Source: Melieria omissa (lineage: Eukaryota > Arthropoda > Insecta > Diptera > Ulidiidae). Taken from it: a DNA stretch of 64,000 nucleotides. The notes under the pieces were generated by a model that did no database searches, was not told where the DNA came from, and was given only the letters and a program-made list of their open reading frames with translations. Numbering within the stretch: the first letter of the stretch is position 1; every line of letters starts with the position of its first letter. Where the stretch lies: assembly GCA_963971225.1 (NCBI GenBank), contig OZ020268.1, positions 15,353,032 to 15,417,031 of the forward strand, read 5' to 3'. The position numbers and the translations under genes were made by a program. Shown here piece by piece: positions 49,368 through 58,496 of this stretch.

Positions 49368-50052
49368 ATGACAATCCAGGCTGTAATAAAAGCTCTGAGC
49401 TCGACGACGTTTGACTCCAAACTAGTCTGGGAGACAGCAAATGTTCTCCAAGACATTTCAAAGAAGAAGAAGAGAAGAAGAAGAAGAAGAAGAAGAAGAA
49501 GAAGAAGAAGAAGAAGAAGAAGAAGAAGAAGAAGAAGAAGAAGAAGAAGAAGAAGAAGGGTGATAATACACTGGGTTCCTGCGCACTGTGGGCACGATGG
49601 AAACGAGGAAGCGGACAGATTGGCAAAGGAAGAGGTGGAAAAACGACCCTATGGACCTGAGCCAATCATAGGTGTCAGCAGAGCTCATTGCAGGCATTGT
49701 GTCAAACAGGAATTCAAAAATCGGGCCAACCAGAAATGGTCCAATACGGTGGGACAACGCTGTTCCAAGCTATTCTTTCCGGCCTATTCCGGAAGGCAAA
49801 TCTAAATACCTATTGGACCTAAGCAGAAAGGAACTTAAGTTCATGACGGGAATCCTGAGCGCGCACTGTCTGCTAAATATGCATAAAGCGCGACTGGGAT
49901 TAACAGATAGCGAACTATGCAGATTTTGCATGGAAGATGATGAAACATCCGTGCACATCATAACCGAGTGTCCCGCTCTCTTACACGCAAGGAAGCGTAT
50001 ACTGGGAAGGGAACTAATTCAGACAAAAGAGCTGTCTGGGACTAATATGTGA
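49368..50052 (+). pseudogene. LINE polyprotein C-terminal fragment (RNase H and CCHC region), broken
   Basis: The first frame, 49368-49805, starts in the RNase H domain (AVIKALSS...SKLVWETANVLQDIS), runs through an in-frame GAA microsatellite read as about 30 arginines, then resumes with HWVPAHCG and NEEADRLAK, which carry RNase H active-site-type residues. Around 49780-49800 the frame shifts, and the family sequence continues in another frame to 50052: KYLLDLSRKELK, then a CX2C...HX4C knuckle (CRFC ... HIITEC). It is dead by truncation, frameshift and the expansion. Confidence 0.78.
49461..49558 (+). repeat. GAA microsatellite
   Basis: About 98 bp of (GAA)n with a few interruptions in the first 15 bases, inside the LINE RNase H sequence. 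The family sequence resumes immediately after it. Confidence 0.95.
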
Positions 50053-50389
50053 AAAATCAAGGAGTTCCTGGACAGTATTGTGGAAGATGAACTCCTCCAA
50101 TAAAGAATAAGGGATACGACACAATAGTTCTCTTTGGACGCAGTGTCTCGGGCAGTTGATGCTCGGCTCCCGTATCTATTCTATTCTATCGTAACGATGT
50201 CGAAAATTTTGAAAATTTCGATATCATTTCGACAGCGTCATTTTTCTTGTTCTCAATAGCAAAATCTTCAAGGCAACAAATTCAAGCATTATAGAGATTA
50301 TTTCGAGAATTTGTCGCTAAAAATTTATATAAAGAAATTGTTTGTAGGGTTAATATTCATATTCGAAATAAACACCTTTTTGGAATAGT

Positions 50390-50590
50390 GTGAGATTCGA
50401 ACCGGCTGACTTGTCGTATCTGTAACTTTATTCATAAATCAAAGGATCCATAGTTTCATATTAATTCCGAACAGCGGTTTAGTTTGGGGGAAAGGCATGA
50501 CATCTCAATTAGGTCGGTACTCGACTTGACGATCCTTTGACTTGTGATTCAACGTACTAACCGTTCAGTCCCAGCGGCCAACCACACTCG
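50390..50590 (-). repeat. Degenerate tRNA-like sequence
   Basis: The minus strand from about 50583 reads GGTTGGC, then a D-arm-like ACTGAACGGTTAGTACG and an anticodon-arm-like TTGAATCACAAGTCAA, followed by AGTCGAGTACCGACC, whose end pairs with GGTTGGC at six of seven positions. A second B-box-like GGTTCGAATCTC lies downstream at about 50391-50402. T-arm pairing is poor. Probably a SINE or tRNA relic. Confidence 0.25.
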
Positions 50591-51836
50591 GTATTATGTT
50601 TCTTTTTCTAATATCAAATGAATTCATCAATCCTTGGAAGTCTTCGCAGAAATTCAGCTGATAAGGACAAAGCCAATGTTGCCCGCCGCCTCTAATTGTA
50701 ATCTCTGAACAATAGCGCTGCCGGCGATGTCGCATGCCACACGCAATTAACGCAACACTCTGACGGGAATAATTTAAAAACTTCCTATGTACATATGTCG
50801 TTCATATGGCATAATTCTGTTGCATTTGTGTGCTGCAACAATAAAAAGAAATAAACAGCCAACACGAGCCGCCATATCAGCGACAACGAGTGCACAAAAG
50901 CAATTAACAAAATGGCATAATTAAAAAATGTGTTTGCATTTAGCTATTTTGCATTTCACTCGTCAAAGAAAATTTAAATGACAGCGACAACTGCTGCCGC
51001 TGCCGCTGTCGCCGTTGCAGTCGTTGAGTTTTCGCGCTGCAATTGCTGTCAGCGTTGCTTTGTGTGTGCTGCAGCAACAGCTGCGTTGCTGGTGTTGCAG
51101 TTGCGCACAGCGACGCAGATGACAACGATTGGTGGCTCATGGTGACTGTAGCAACGCTACCGACGATGACGACGACGTTGGCGCTGTTCCACTTTGTGTG
51201 AGCACTCTGTGTCCTTGACCCAAAATTGCGCACACGGCGCGTCACATCGCATCGCTTGTGTTCTATTGCCGCAATTGGACGGCCAATGCAGCTACTGCAA
51301 TTGCAACGGCGTTGGCGTTGGCGTCGGCGCTGGCAGCGACAACAGCAACTAGTTGCTGCGGCGCACAGACCACAAGCGCGAAACGCACGCGCCAGCAACG
51401 GCAACGGCAGCGACAACGACAACCGCGACGACAGTAAAACTAGTTCAATGAAAGATTTTGTCATTCTCGCAAAACGCTTCACCGCCACGGGCGTTGCATT
51501 ATTGTAGAATTCACTTCACATCAATTTGGATCTGTACGCGGTGCACGGCGTTCTCGATTCACTCATTGGCGCTGACGCATTGTGCAATGAGGTCGGGTGC
51601 AAAAGGTTTCGCACTCATTTGTCATCTCTGGTCGCCTATAATTTGCATATGCAGGGCATATATTTCATAAATGTTGCCGCATATATATTGACCACATCCT
51701 GCAGGCATGCGAAGATAAATGGCTGACGTGAATGCCAAAGTCGTTTTTAAAGCATTGTTGGTCGAGCTTTTAGATCTAATATCGTTGCTGCGCTACTGAT
51801 TTGTTGATTTTTTGCTGGGCGAATATTTTATGTAGA
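50591..51836. other. Intronic leader-like island
   Basis: G/C-rich with CAG/CAA and (GGCGTT)n-like runs at 50.95-51.5 kb, and overlapping open frames on both strands (182 codons minus, 93 plus) that mirror the repeats. No recognised protein. Confidence 0.35.
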
Positions 51837-52415
51837 TACAGTTTGTCAAGTAAATGTTTGCAAATTTAAAGAAGGTAGAAACTTATTTTGAAAATCTTAT
51901 AATATAACAGAATTTGCAATATTTTAAAACTATTTGAAAAATATCGATAAATTGAATATTTCACTCGCATATAATATCAAAGTAATGTCTATTTGATTCG
52001 CGTATTGAAGGGCGAATTGATTTGAAAGTATCTCCTGGACAACCCAGAAAACTCTCTAACAGAGAAGAAAGAAAAATCATCCGAAAAGCTCGTGAAAACC
52101 CCCGTGTCTCAATAAGGGAAATGGCTTTGGATATACAAAAATAGAATGCGGAACTGATGTATCTCATGAAACTGTACGGCGCCAAATTTTCTATGCAATC
52201 TTAGTTTTGAAAGAAGACGAATTTTTTGACAGTTTGAAATATAGCTTCATTTCCTTTTTTGATTTTTACACTGTTTTCGCGTATCAAATAGACATTACTA
52301 ATAATCTATATTTAAAAAAATTTCAAAATATTGAAATTTCTGTTATATTTATAAGCTTTTCAAAATAATTTGTCTACCTTTTTTAAGTTTGCAAACATTT
52401 ACTTGACAAACTGTA
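51837..52415 (+). mobile_element. Non-autonomous Tc1-like transposon with long inverted repeats (579 bp)
   Basis: TA-flanked. The ends TACAGTTTGTCAAGTAAATG are perfectly inverted, and homology between the two ends continues with small gaps for about 150-165 bp, to AATGTCTATTTGATWCGCG. Between the ends is a relic of the transposase DNA-binding domain. Long repeats put it with Tc1 relatives of the Minos/Bari type. Confidence 0.85.
52003..52140 (+). pseudogene. Tc1-type transposase helix-turn-helix fragment
   Basis: Plus-strand frame beginning about 52030 reads SPGQPRKLSNREERKIIRK then ARENPRVSIREMAL, matching the paired-type helix-turn-helix region of Tc1 transposases, and ends at a TAG at about 52142. 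The DDE catalytic half is gone. Confidence 0.75.
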
Positions 52416-54552
52416 AATTTTTTAAAACTTGAAATAGTGTATAAAATATTAAGACTAAAAGTTTCTAATAAATAAATAAATAAATTGTGATAATCCGAAA
52501 AGTCTTTGACTTTAAATCTCATTCATTTTTTCAAAAATTTCTTCAAAATATTTCCATTGTCGCTGCTATTCTGATAGCATAGTGTAACTGACATAATGAC
52601 TTCTTAAAGAATTAAACAAATAATGCGAAATTATTTCCGCTCGGACCGCTCTGCAACTGTTGTTACTCGTATATTTCTTTTTGATTTGGCATGTCGCACG
52701 TTTGCTGCTCTTCCGATTTCTTCAAATACAAATATACGCGGTTCATAGCGCGCACCAGTTGTGAAATGCGTCTAAAATCTTTTATGTGATTTGTAGTTTT
52801 TTCCATTTGGTTGAAAAGAATTTCGGAGGAAGCGTGTGGGCTTGTTGGTTGGTTTGTTGTTGCGCGCTTGGTTGGCGGCAGTCGCGCGGGCCGCCGATTG
52901 TTGTGACGAAAATTCGCGCACATTCAGCGAATCTGGTTGTGTTGTTCGCCCTATTCCGGCAGCCACAGCAAATTAATCTGTTTTGCTTTATTTCTACCAT
53001 TTGAAATTGAATACGCTCGACCAGCGATAAGAACTTCAGCAGGCAGGCAGTGAACAACAGCGGTCACACGAATTACTGCACCGCAGCGCAGCTGGTCGAA
53101 CGGTGGGGTGTTGGGTGGGGAGGGGGCGGCCAAGCTGAGGCGAATACAAAAAACGTATATATACATATATATTCATATTATTCAAAACGGCGTATCGCGC
53201 AAGAAGCAATGCTCGTAAATTTTTATGAACTTTTGCTCTCGCACACTTGGCGCGCTCACGCAATCACTCTCGCTGCGCTCAGTTTGGGCTTGGGTTTGTG
53301 TCCGGACTAAGTCAGGAAATGAGGCCAAAGTCTTGCGATGTGCTGAAATTGAGTCTGCGCGTTTTTAAAATGCCGATCTGCTGATCTATGTCGGCGGCCA
53401 TTGACTGCCTCTGGTGTTAGCTTTTTGGCCCTTTTACGCTTTTTATGCTTTTTCATGATTTTTTGTATTGCTGTTGTTTTTCTCCACTTTTGCAGTTTTC
53501 TACTATGTAGTTTTGTTTGCCGCTTTTGTTGTGTGTTCCGCGTATGTTTCTGTCTGTGCGCGCACTTGCCCAGCCCGTTGACTTCATTTTGATGGAATGA
53601 CTGTATTTTTTTTGTATGTTGTTTTTGTTGATGCTTCCCAATTCAATTGTATTTAAACAACAATTGTTGACCTTATTGCTTTTGTTGTTGTTATGGTCGC
53701 CGCTGTTATTACACATTGGTTTGGGCATTTGTTTTTTGTGCTCCAAAATTTGTCAAATGATGGCGGCGTGGTGTGGGTTTTGTTGTTGTTGTGTTGCCTT
53801 TATTGACTTTAATTGTTTCTGTGAATTGATCTGTCGGCCGAGTATTTAATTGATCTGAATTTGTGGGTGTGGGTGAAGTATTGGTGGGCTGTGTGCGACC
53901 AGAGGAAGAGAAGGTTTCTCGGGCTGGTAGTGATTTGTGTTGCCACTTGGATGTGGGCATTTTTCTAAAGTTCTTTGGGTTTAGTTTGTGAAAATGCAGA
54001 AAGTGATTCAAACTAAACATGGAATAGAGTAGTGCAAAATAATGATTCTGTTTGACGAAGTTTTGCGGATGAAATCCATATGGAGTGTGACCCCAAGCTG
54101 TTTCGTACAAAAAAGAAAGATTTCAAATGAGAGTAATTGCATTCTTATGGAAGTTAACATCTGTCAAACACAACTATAGTCGCACGTCAACACAATTGTG
54201 AAAGTTAAATCTGGTTGAGATCATCAGAAAAAGTCTGTAAGCAGGAATCCCAACAAAATTGTTCAGCAGTCCCTTTGCACTTACTTTTGTACATAGTACA
54301 AGTCTTGACAGATAAAAATAAAATTGACAATTGGAAAAAAATATTTGTTTACAAATTTTTTACTACTATTTTCATTTTTGCTACAGAGCTGCAATTCCAC
54401 ACAATTAGTTTATGTAGGATATCATTCAGTTTTTGTATTTTTTACTTGTTCTTGCACCCTTAAAATTGTATTTTTATTTGTCAAAAAAGCAAATGACTTT
54501 GAATTTTGCTCGATTGAATCTACCTGTATATTTTTGTATCATGGTTCATTTC
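52416..54552. other. Intronic with a G/C-richer island
   Basis: No supported gene. The 52.8-53.4 kb part is G/C-richer, with GGTTGG and GGGTGGGGAGGGGG runs. T-rich sequence with TTGTTG repeats follows at 53.4-53.8 kb. Confidence 0.4.
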
Positions 54553-54683
54553 AAAACATTCATTTTTTGAGCAAAAGCCATCGAATTTTGTGTAGTAGTA
54601 CATTTGAATACGACGAATGCAATGGTGGTAATAACTCAATTTTTTCCTAACTCGACTTTGGCTGTTATTCCTTACGGCCACAG
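54553..54683. mobile_element. MITE, subfamily A, copy 3 (partial, 131 bp)
   Basis: Matches the left half of copy 2 (13460-13706) in reverse orientation, from AAAACATTCATTTTTTGAGC to the terminal GGAATAACAGCC...CTGTGG end. The other end is missing. Confidence 0.85.
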
Positions 54684-54869
54684 ATATAACTTTGAACTGT
54701 TGCATAACTAGCAAACACAATTGGTTTTGGCCTTTTTCTCTAGCGAGGACTTGGGTAGGAAGCTTACAAAAGTGTTCAACTCATAATAAAATAAAGAATA
54801 ATAGACGGAATATGTTTTGTATTATCCTGTTGTCAAACTTAATCTCACATATTGTCAAACACAACCTCT

Positions 54870-55108
54870 TTAACCCTTTCGGAACGGAGTTTAATTTTGA
54901 AACGCAAAATACTCTCAGTAGAAATATGCTATGAATGTTTGGGTTAGAAAATTATATTGGATGCTCACAAATTCTGAAATAATCCTTTAATGCGGGAACT
55001 CTGAAATCGAAAAAATATTTTGCATGGGTCGTAAGATTTGAATAATTGTTTTGAGGGGCATTAAAAACTTGCTGGGACGTATTATTCCAGCAGTCCCAAA
55101 AGGGTTAA
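54870..55108. mobile_element. TTAA-flanked piggyBac-like MITE, copy 2 (239 bp)
   Basis: Bounded by TTAA. Left end TTAACCCTTTCGGAACG, right end in reverse complement TTAACCCTTTTGGGACTGC, a 16-bp inverted repeat with two mismatches. It aligns along its whole length with the nested copy at 26558-26800. It lies only about 110 bp upstream of the Trf2 leader exon. Confidence 0.85.
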
Positions 55109-55216
55109 GGAATCATGTTAACTAAAATTTAACTACATTTCGCAACATCTCTACACACATACACATCTCTACATCTACTGATTACCGATATTTTATCTGC
55201 TTTTTTTTACTTTCAG

Positions 55217-55803
55217 ACTGCGTTACGGAACAACAAAAAATCAATTCACAACTAAAATAAACAAGGAGAAAGAAAGGAAGACTTAACTTTTCTAGTATTT
55301 TGGAATGAATTAACAAATCAAAGATATAATTTAAATACAACAACAAGAAAACCACAAATAACAAGCACCCACAAAGAGCCTTATTTAAGCAAGAAACAAA
55401 ACAGACAAACAAAACAAAACAAACAACAACAACAAATAAGCAAATAAATCAAGAAAGCAAAACAAAAACAAATCAACCAACCAACCAGCAATTCAACCAA
55501 AAACAATAAAAAGCCTTCGCACTAATCAAATCAAGGAAAATAAAAAGTGGAGAAAAGAAATTTTCAAGTAGTCGCAGACAAATTACATACGAGCCGGAAA
55601 AAATTGAATTTTGAAAGGGCCGAAAAAAGCGACAAACAAAACGGCAATCGAAACGCAGCTCTGACAGATCGCACGCATATCAGCAGCAGGAAGTGCGCGG
55701 GTGACAGTGTTGTCAACGGTTGCAGCGCAGCGGCAGTAGCGAGTGAAAACAACAGCGAACGGCAGCTCGACGCGCCGCGTCTGGACGGGAGCGTACCGGC
55801 CAA
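55217..55803 (+). other. Trf2: Trf2 5' UTR exon segment
   Basis: Preceded by a strong acceptor (polypyrimidine tract and TTTCAG at 55199-55216). The 587 bases up to the start codon are A-rich with CAA/AACAA runs and contain a single ATG, at 55305, which opens a two-codon upstream frame (ATG AAT TAA). An in-frame TGA at 55744-55746 separates the leader from the main frame. Cap-independent translation of Drosophila Trf2 has been reported, so a structured or A-rich leader may matter; that link is inference. Confidence 0.6.
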
Positions 55804-58496
55804 ATGTATATCAGCAACAACAGCAACATTGGTATGGCCACGTTGTTGCAGCAGAACAAGACTTGCATGAAGACACTCACCAATGGCGGCGGCACTAGCA
55901 GCAGCAGCAACAACAACAACAACAACAATGGCGGCAGCACAAATCTCATTGTCGGGAACGTGGTAAGTGGCAGCGGCGGCGGCGTCGGCGCAGCACAGGT
56001 CGTTGGCACATCGATGGCAACGGTTGTGGGTGGCGGCAACGTGGCCACAACGGCCACCCTGGGCGGCGGGGGCGGTGGCAACATAGTGCTGTCGTCCGCG
56101 CCCACGATTGTCCTGACGAATGGCGCAACGGGCGCCAGTAGCATTCTCAACTATCAACAGTACCAGCAACTGCTGCAGCAGCAACGCCAGGCTCACTCCA
56201 TAGCAGCCACCACGTCCGTGGCCAACGTTGTCGCTGCGAACACAGCAACAACGATGGCGGGCACTACACGCTTGGTAATGCCGCACGAGATGGTCACGCT
56301 GCCCATTGGCAGCATTGTGACCACCGGTGGCGGCGGTTTGGCGCTGATTGCCGGTAGCAGTGCGGCTGGGGTGACCGCGACCACAACGCAGGGCACCTTT
56401 CTGGTGGCAGCGGCGGCCAATCAGTCGGCTAATTCGGCCATAACTACGAGCAGCGGCGGCATTAGCAGCTTTCAGCAGCAGTTCCAGCAGCAGATCGCTG
56501 CACAGCAGCAACATCAGCAGCCAGCGTCCACAATCACTGTGAGCGCGCAGCAGCAGCAGCGCCAGTCACCGGCCGCAACGCGTGCCGGAGCGGTGCTGAG
56601 TCAGCAAAATACGGTTGTCAGCAATGCGGCGGGCGCCACAACGCGCTACTTCGCGCAGTTTAGCAGCAACAACAGCAGCAGCTCGACTGGCGGCAGCGTT
56701 GCAGGCAACAATCATCACGCTACGGCGGCCGCCATCATGGCCAAGGGCAATCAGAGCCGCACCACACACGTGCTGATCAATCGCAGCAACAACACGATCA
56801 TTGCCGGCAACACCACGCAGCGCCTGCAGCATGCCACCATACTGAACAAACCACCGACGGCCATAGTAGGAGCGACGGCCGCTGGCAACGTGCAGCAGCA
56901 GCAACAACAGCAAAATGTTGCTGTGAGCAAGTCACAAATGAATCATGTTGTCACCACCACCGCCAACCACATCATCAACACATCTGCCACCACGCAACAA
57001 CAGCAACAGCCAAAGTTGCAGCAGCAACATCGTTACGGACTCTCGACGCTGCAGCAAATCAAACAACAGCAGCAGCAACAGCACCAACAACAGCTGCAAC
57101 AAAAGGTCTCATTGCCTCAGGCCAGTAATGCAATACTGACCACAACAACAACAACGCCCCAAGCTACAACAGCAACCAGACAAATTGTTAACACCGCCTT
57201 GCTGAATGGTGGCAAGGGCCTTGTGGCGGCTCACTCAGTTCCTAATGGCAGTTTGAGCAGCAACAATGCCACCACAACAACAGCAGCATCATCAGCAGCG
57301 ACAACAACACCACCAACAACCACCACCCACGAGCACTTGTCACATCATCAACACGTGATTGTGAACTCGCGGAACGTTGTTGCTGCCGCGGCAAATGCTG
57401 CCGCCGACTCGGCTGCTGCGCATACAACTGCAAACGCTGCAAATGCCACTGCCACTACAGCTAATGCCAATGCCAGCGAACAAGAAGCAGAGCCGGAAAT
57501 CGACATCGTGATCAACAACGTGGTCTGCTCGTTCAGCGTGCGCTGTCATCTGAACCTGCGCGAGATCGCGTTGAACGGCTACAACGTGGAGTATCGGCGT
57601 GAGAATGGCATGGTGACAATGAAACTACGCCGCCCGTACACCACTGCGTCCATTTGGTCGTCGGGCCGCATTACCTGCACCGGCGCCACATCAGAGGAGC
57701 AGGTGAGTCTTTGCGTCTAGTGACTGAAAAGCTCAGTAAAAATTAATTAACGCTTTTCTTGCAGGCAAAGATCGCGGCACGTCGCTACGCGCGCTGTTTG
57801 CAGAAGTTGGGCTTCCGTGTGCGTTTTCATAATTTCCGAGTAGTGAATGTGCTGGGCACGTGCAGCATGCCGTGGGCCATCAAGATTGTAAACTTCTCGG
57901 AGAAGTACAAGAAGGAGGCCAGTTACGAGCCGGAGTTGCACCCGGGCGTCACCTACAAGCTGCGCTACCCCAAGGCCACTTTGAAGATCTTCTCCACGGG
58001 CAGTATTACGGTGACTGGTGAGTGCTCCGCGAGGCTTCAGAATGTCGTTGTATATTAACAACTACTCTTTTCAACAGCCGCCAGCGTAGCGCACGTGCAG
58101 GCCGCAATCGAACACATCTACCCGCTTGTCCACGAATTCCGTAAGAAGCGTTCTCCAGAGGAGCTGGAGCAGCTGCGCCTCAAGCAGCAGAACGCAGCGC
58201 ACCATGACGTGGTCGAAATGGACACTGCGGTGCTGGACGAAGACGCCGTCATACATTCCCCGCCTTCCGAATCGAAACTGCAACAACACAAACACCCCAT
58301 CAGCACACCTCAGAGTACGAAGCGGAAACGCAAAAGACTCGCTAACGGCAGCGATGGAGAGGGCTACGAGGACGGCGCCGAACACGCCGACGATCCCGTA
58401 GCAGCCGATGGCAACATTGTGATGTACACAGAGTTCGATGATCTCGACGATTTAATTGAAGGTCCCGACGAAGAGGAGGAAGACGATGATCTGTAA
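55804..58496 (+). CDS. Trf2: TBP-related factor 2 (TRF2/TBPL1 homologue)
   Basis: Three coding exons: 55804-57702, 57765-58017 and 58078-58496, with GT/AG introns of 62 and 60 bp, giving 856 aa. Residues 1-562 are low-complexity N/G/A/V/T/Q-rich with opa-type glutamine runs. Residues about 563-742 are the bipartite TBP fold: DIVINNVVCSF, GRITCTGATSEEQAKIAARR, LQKLGF in the first half; YEPELHPGVTYKLRYP and IFSTGSITVT in the second. The tail has a nuclear-type basic run KRKRKR and ends in an acidic D/E stretch. At the four TBP positions whose phenylalanines kink TATA DNA the residues are N, W, H and F, as expected of TRF2, which does not bind TATA but serves TCT, DPE and histone H1 promoters with TFIIA/TFIIB. 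The first Met after an in-frame stop was chosen. Length lies between the short (632) and long (1715) Drosophila forms as I recall them. Confidence 0.95.

Larger units (their letters stand above)
49336..50186 (+). mobile_element. 5'-truncated LINE 3' end
   Basis: An 851-bp fragment containing the RNase H domain, the C-terminal region and the 3' end of a non-LTR retrotransposon (I/LOA/R1-type group, which carry RNase H). It ends in a short TATTC-type repeat rather than poly(A). A 10-bp TATCGTAACG flank on each side is a candidate target duplication. Severe 5' truncation is the normal fate of LINE copies. Confidence 0.75.
49237..50254. mobile_element. Palindromic MITE split by a LINE insertion
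   Basis: GAGAACGAGAAAAATGACGC at 49237 is mirrored by its near-perfect reverse complement ending at 50254. The arms continue with ATCGTAACGATGTCG-type sequence for about 60 bp or more. Without the LINE piece between, the element would be about 160-170 bp and largely palindromic. The insert is flanked by TATCGTAACG at 49326-49335 and 50187-50196. Confidence 0.65.
17301..55216 (+). other. Large presumed 5' intron of Trf2 (gene desert, about 38 kb)
   Basis: No supported protein gene between the promoter-like block and the strong acceptor at 55216. The sequence is A/T-rich, with G/C-richer CAA/CAG-bearing islands at about 19.7-20.6, 28.0-29.4, 32.2-32.7, 34.2-35.5, 37.1-37.4, 46.5-47.3, 50.7-51.7 and 52.8-53.4 kb, and many small transposon relics listed separately. 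The intron assignment rests on position and on the untranslated leader beginning at 55217; the donor is not fixed. Confidence 0.4.

Noticed and set aside
50940..51488. 182-codon minus frame
   Set aside because: Encoded by CAG/GCTG-type repeats; Ser/Arg/Gln-rich antisense-type composition.
55564..56514. 316-codon minus-strand open frame
   Set aside because: Mirror image of the repetitive, G/C-rich Trf2 N-terminal coding exon; no family resemblance.
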